A DNA stretch of 64,000 bases from Selenomonadaceae bacterium. GTDB lineage: Bacteria > Bacillota > Negativicutes > Selenomonadales > Selenomonadaceae. Positions 61,592 to 64,000 of this stretch are shown piece by piece (position 1 is the first letter of the stretch; every line of letters starts with the position of its first letter). The position numbers and the translations under genes were made by a program. A model generated the notes under the pieces. The model did not search any database. It was not told where the DNA came from and was given only the letters and a program-made list of their open reading frames with translations. Location: positions 1 to 64,000 of the forward strand of contig JAQYBD010000044.1 in the NCBI GenBank assembly GCA_029338835.1. The letters are read 5' to 3'.

Positions 61592-62844
61592 CTCCGGATC
61601 TGGCCTTCCCCGTAAATCAGGTACTTCATGCTGGTGAGTTCATGAAGCCCCATAGGGCCACGCGCATGAAGCTTCTGCGTGCTGATGCCGATCTCTGCAC
61701 CGAAACCAAACTCAAACCCATCGGTAAAGCGCGTCGAGGCATTGACATAAACAGCCGCCGCATCCACTTCACGCTGGAACTTGTGAGCATGCACCAGATC
61801 ATTCGTCACAATGGTTTCGGAATGTCCCGTATTATAACGGTTGATATGTGCGATGGCCGCATCGATGCCGTCCACCACGCGGACAGACAAGATCAGGTCG
61901 CCGTATTCCGTACGCCAGTCCTCCTCCGTTGCCGGCACCATCTCCGGACAAATGGCTCTCGCACGTTCGCAGCCGCGCAATTCCACATGTTTCTCCTGCA
62001 TGGCTGCTGCAATCTGCGGCAAGAATTCGTCCGCTATGGCAGCATCGACGAGCAGCGTCTCCATGGCATTGCAGACGGAGCAACGGCTTACCTTGGCGTT
62101 GACAGCAATCGCCGTTGCCATGTCAAGATCCGCCGATGCATCGACATACGTATGGCAGACGCCAGTTCCCGTTTCGATGACCGGCACACTGCTGTTCTCC
62201 GTGACATGGCGGATGAGCCCGGCACCACCGCGCGGGATGATGACATCGATCAGGCCGCGCAGATGCATCATGGCCTCTACCGCCTCGCGATCCGTGAATT
62301 CCACGAACTGCAGCGCCCCTTCCGGGATACCAGCACCATATGCCGCCTTGGCCAATAACGAACTGATGGCCGTATTGGAACGGATTGCCTCAGAGCCGCC
62401 GCGTAAGATCACCGCATTGCCGGACTTCAAGCAGAGACCGGCTGCATCCGCTGTCACATTGGGGCGCGCTTCGTAAATGATGCCAATGACGCCCAAAGGG
62501 ACGCGAATCCGGCGGATCTCAAGGCCATTCGGGCGTACGGTCGAATAATCCCCCTGTCCGACAGGGTCTGGCAGGGATGCCGTTTGCCGCAGGCCTTCGG
62601 CCATAGAAGCAATACGCCCTTCATCGAGCAACAGGCGATCCAGATAAGAACGTCTGACTTTTTTCTGACGGGCTTCTTCCAGATCCAGTTCATTGGCTTT
62701 CAAAATGAGTTCGCTGCGTTTCTCGAGCACATCAGCCATAGCCATCAGCGCTGCATTCTTGACGCTCGTCGAAAGCACTGCAAGCTTGCGGGAAGCAGCA
62801 CGCGCGGCTTCTGCCTTCTGTTTCATTTCTGCTTGAATATCCAT
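61588..62844 (-). CDS. proA: glutamate-5-semialdehyde dehydrogenase
   Basis: NADPH reduction of glutamyl-5-phosphate in proline synthesis. The 418-residue protein has GVIGIIYEARPNVTADAAGLCLKSGNAVILRGG, GTGVCHTYVD, the catalytic Cys in CSVCNAMETLLV, and FTDGFEFGFGAEIGISTQKLHARGPMGL near the end. The ATG at 62842-62844 lies 8 bases after GGAGG. Its start is 20 bases past the proB stop and its stop overlaps the small gene. Confidence 0.97.
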   Translation of the reverse strand: MDIQAEMKQKAEAARAASRKLAVLSTSVKNAALMAMADVLEKRSELILKANELDLEEARQKKVRRSYLDRLLLDEGRIASMAEGLRQTASLPDPVGQGDYSTVRPNGLEIRRIRVPLGVIGIIYEARPNVTADAAGLCLKSGNAVILRGGSEAIRSNTAISSLLAKAAYGAGIPEGALQFVEFTDREAVEAMMHLRGLIDVIIPRGGAGLIRHVTENSSVPVIETGTGVCHTYVDASADLDMATAIAVNAKVSRCSVCNAMETLLVDAAIADEFLPQIAAAMQEKHVELRGCERARAICPEMVPATEEDWRTEYGDLILSVRVVDGIDAAIAHINRYNTGHSETIVTNDLVHAHKFQREVDAAAVYVNASTRFTDGFEFGFGAEIGISTQKLHARGPMGLHELTSMKYLIYGEGQIRR

Positions 62845-62864
62845 CCAGGATTCCTCCCCTACAC

Positions 62865-63989
62865 TCAAACCATCAGGACCATATTATCCCGGTGGATGAC
62901 CTCATCATGGACAGGACCATGGACAAGGTCTGCAAAATCCTCCGTGTGATGACCGAGAATCTGGCGAAGATCCTGTGCATCATAATTGACAATGCCACGG
63001 GCAATCTCACGATTGTCCTCAGACAGCACACGCACCGTACTTCCAGCTGTAAAATCACCGTCAGCATCGATGATTCCCGCGGCCAGCAGACTGGAGCCGT
63101 TTTCCAGGGCCTTGACACAACCGTCATCCACGGTCAGTTCCCCCTGCAGGCGCTTGCCAAAGGCCAGCCAACTCTTGCGTACCTTCAGATGGGATTCTCG
63201 AGCGGGAAACACAGTCCCTGCCGGTTCCCCGGACAGGATGCGGCGCAGGATACCGTCTTCCTGTCCCGCGGCTATGACCATGGTAACGCCAGCACTCATC
63301 GCAATCTGCGCAGCCTGGAGTTTGGTAGCCATGCCTCCCGTGCCAAGTCTCGACCCCGCTCCACCGGCCATCTCAATGACAGCCGGCGTGATTTCCGGGA
63401 TCTCATGAATGAGCTTCGCATCATCATGCGTCGCCGGATTGGCCGTATAAAGGCCGTCGATATCGGAAAGGATAATCAGCGCATCGGCATCGACCAGTGT
63501 TGCAACCATGGCAGACAAATTATCGTTATCGCCGATCTTGATCTCATCGACAGCCACTGCATCATTCTCATTGATGACGGGGATGGCTCCCATATCCAGC
63601 AGAGCCAGTAATGCGTCACGGGAATGACGATACTGATGGTGTCGGACAGCATTCTCTTTCGTCAACAGCACCTGACCGATGGTCTTGCCATATTCGGCAA
63701 AGAATTTTTCGTAGATATGCATAAGCACACCTTGGCCAATGGCTGCCACCGCCTGCTTTTCCGGAATAGAAGCCGGTTTTTCTTGCAAGCCCAGTTTGCT
63801 GATACCCGCGGCGATAGCACCTGAAGATACCAGGATAATTTCCCGGCCCTGATTCATGAGATCTGCCAGTTCTCGAATCAAATGATCGATCCGATACAGA
63901 TTCAGCTTGCCCGTATCATGAGCCAGCGTACTCGTCCCCACCTTAACGACAATCCGCTTTGCCTCACGCAAACGTTCCCGTGCTAACAT
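62865..63989 (-). CDS. proB: glutamate 5-kinase
   Basis: First enzyme of proline synthesis: glutamate plus ATP to glutamyl-5-phosphate, usually feedback-inhibited by proline. At 374 residues, it has an amino-acid kinase domain (about 1-260: VVKVGTSTLAHDTGKLN, VSSGAIAAGISKLG, GAIPVINENDAVAVDEIKIGDNDNLSA, SRLGTGGMATKLQAAQ) and a C-terminal PUA domain (about 270-370: GCVKALENGSSLLAAGI). The ATG at 63987-63989 lies 11 bases from the window edge, behind GGGGGATTC. It leads the visible part of the operon. Confidence 0.97.
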   Translation of the reverse strand: MLARERLREAKRIVVKVGTSTLAHDTGKLNLYRIDHLIRELADLMNQGREIILVSSGAIAAGISKLGLQEKPASIPEKQAVAAIGQGVLMHIYEKFFAEYGKTIGQVLLTKENAVRHHQYRHSRDALLALLDMGAIPVINENDAVAVDEIKIGDNDNLSAMVATLVDADALIILSDIDGLYTANPATHDDAKLIHEIPEITPAVIEMAGGAGSRLGTGGMATKLQAAQIAMSAGVTMVIAAGQEDGILRRILSGEPAGTVFPARESHLKVRKSWLAFGKRLQGELTVDDGCVKALENGSSLLAAGIIDADGDFTAGSTVRVLSEDNREIARGIVNYDAQDLRQILGHHTEDFADLVHGPVHDEVIHRDNMVLMV

Positions 63990-64000
63990 AGGAATCCCCC

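Noticed and set aside
1-64000. CRISPR array, prophage, transposon or integrated element
   Set aside because: No regularly spaced repeats, recombinase, transposase or phage structural gene was seen; both tRNAs are without adjacent integrase genes.

Overview
The window looks like a chromosomal segment from a diderm Firmicute, most probably class Negativicutes (Selenomonas/Mitsuokella-like). This is inferred from three things. Typical Firmicute modules are present: fapR-plsX-fabHKDG-acpP-fabF-rnc, a GlcT-type antiterminator with its RNA target, and proBA-nadD-yqeK-LCP-rsfS. Alongside them sits a Gram-negative-type RND efflux pump. Most genes have strong AGGAGG-type ribosome binding sites, and several use TTG starts. 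Most genes lie on the minus strand. No rRNA, CRISPR array, transposase or prophage gene was seen, and the segment is largely housekeeping.

Layout. 0-10 kb: a truncated PAS/GGDEF protein, a sodium:solute symporter, a small membrane protein, and a uvrB-MFS-uvrA repair/efflux run. 10-14.8 kb: tRNA-Pro, a C39-like peptidase plus a secreted NlpC/P60 hydrolase, a metallophosphatase, and a DUF2971-PCC pair. 14.9-18.7 kb: a four-gene ABC operon (ABC-2 export pair plus metal-uptake pair), divergent from a small HMA-like gene with a Fur-like box. 18.8-26.2 kb: a LUD protein, a UxaA-family dehydratase with a divergent LysR regulator, guaA, DUF805, and recA-recX. 26.3-31.4 kb: RND pump, adaptor and MarR with a visible operator. 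31.5-41.9 kb: an MBL hydrolase and then the fatty-acid/phospholipid synthesis operon under FapR, with rpmF and yceD upstream. 42-47.4 kb: glcT, ptsG (with RAT/terminator switch) and larBC. 47.5-53.7 kb: coaD-rsmD, a DUF4127 protein, and a metal P-type ATPase. 53.8-64 kb: tRNA-Gln, pncC-rimO, an orphan solute-binding protein, and the proB-proA-nadD-yqeK-LCP-rsfS-cvfB operon.

Regulation can be read directly at several points: a FapR operator, a GlcT-type antiterminator/terminator overlap, a MarR palindrome, an ArsR/SmtB-type palindrome, a Fur-like 7-1-7 box, and a recA promoter whose -35 element sits in the loop of a perfect 15-bp hairpin. No complete, clearly new defence or biosynthetic system is evident. 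The best candidates for a second look are the metal/ABC cluster at 14.9-18.7 kb, a 50-residue membrane protein wedged between proA and nadD, the cysteine-bearing nitronate-monooxygenase-like protein inside the fab operon, and the DUF2971-PCC pair. All family assignments come from reading motifs by eye; no database search was run.
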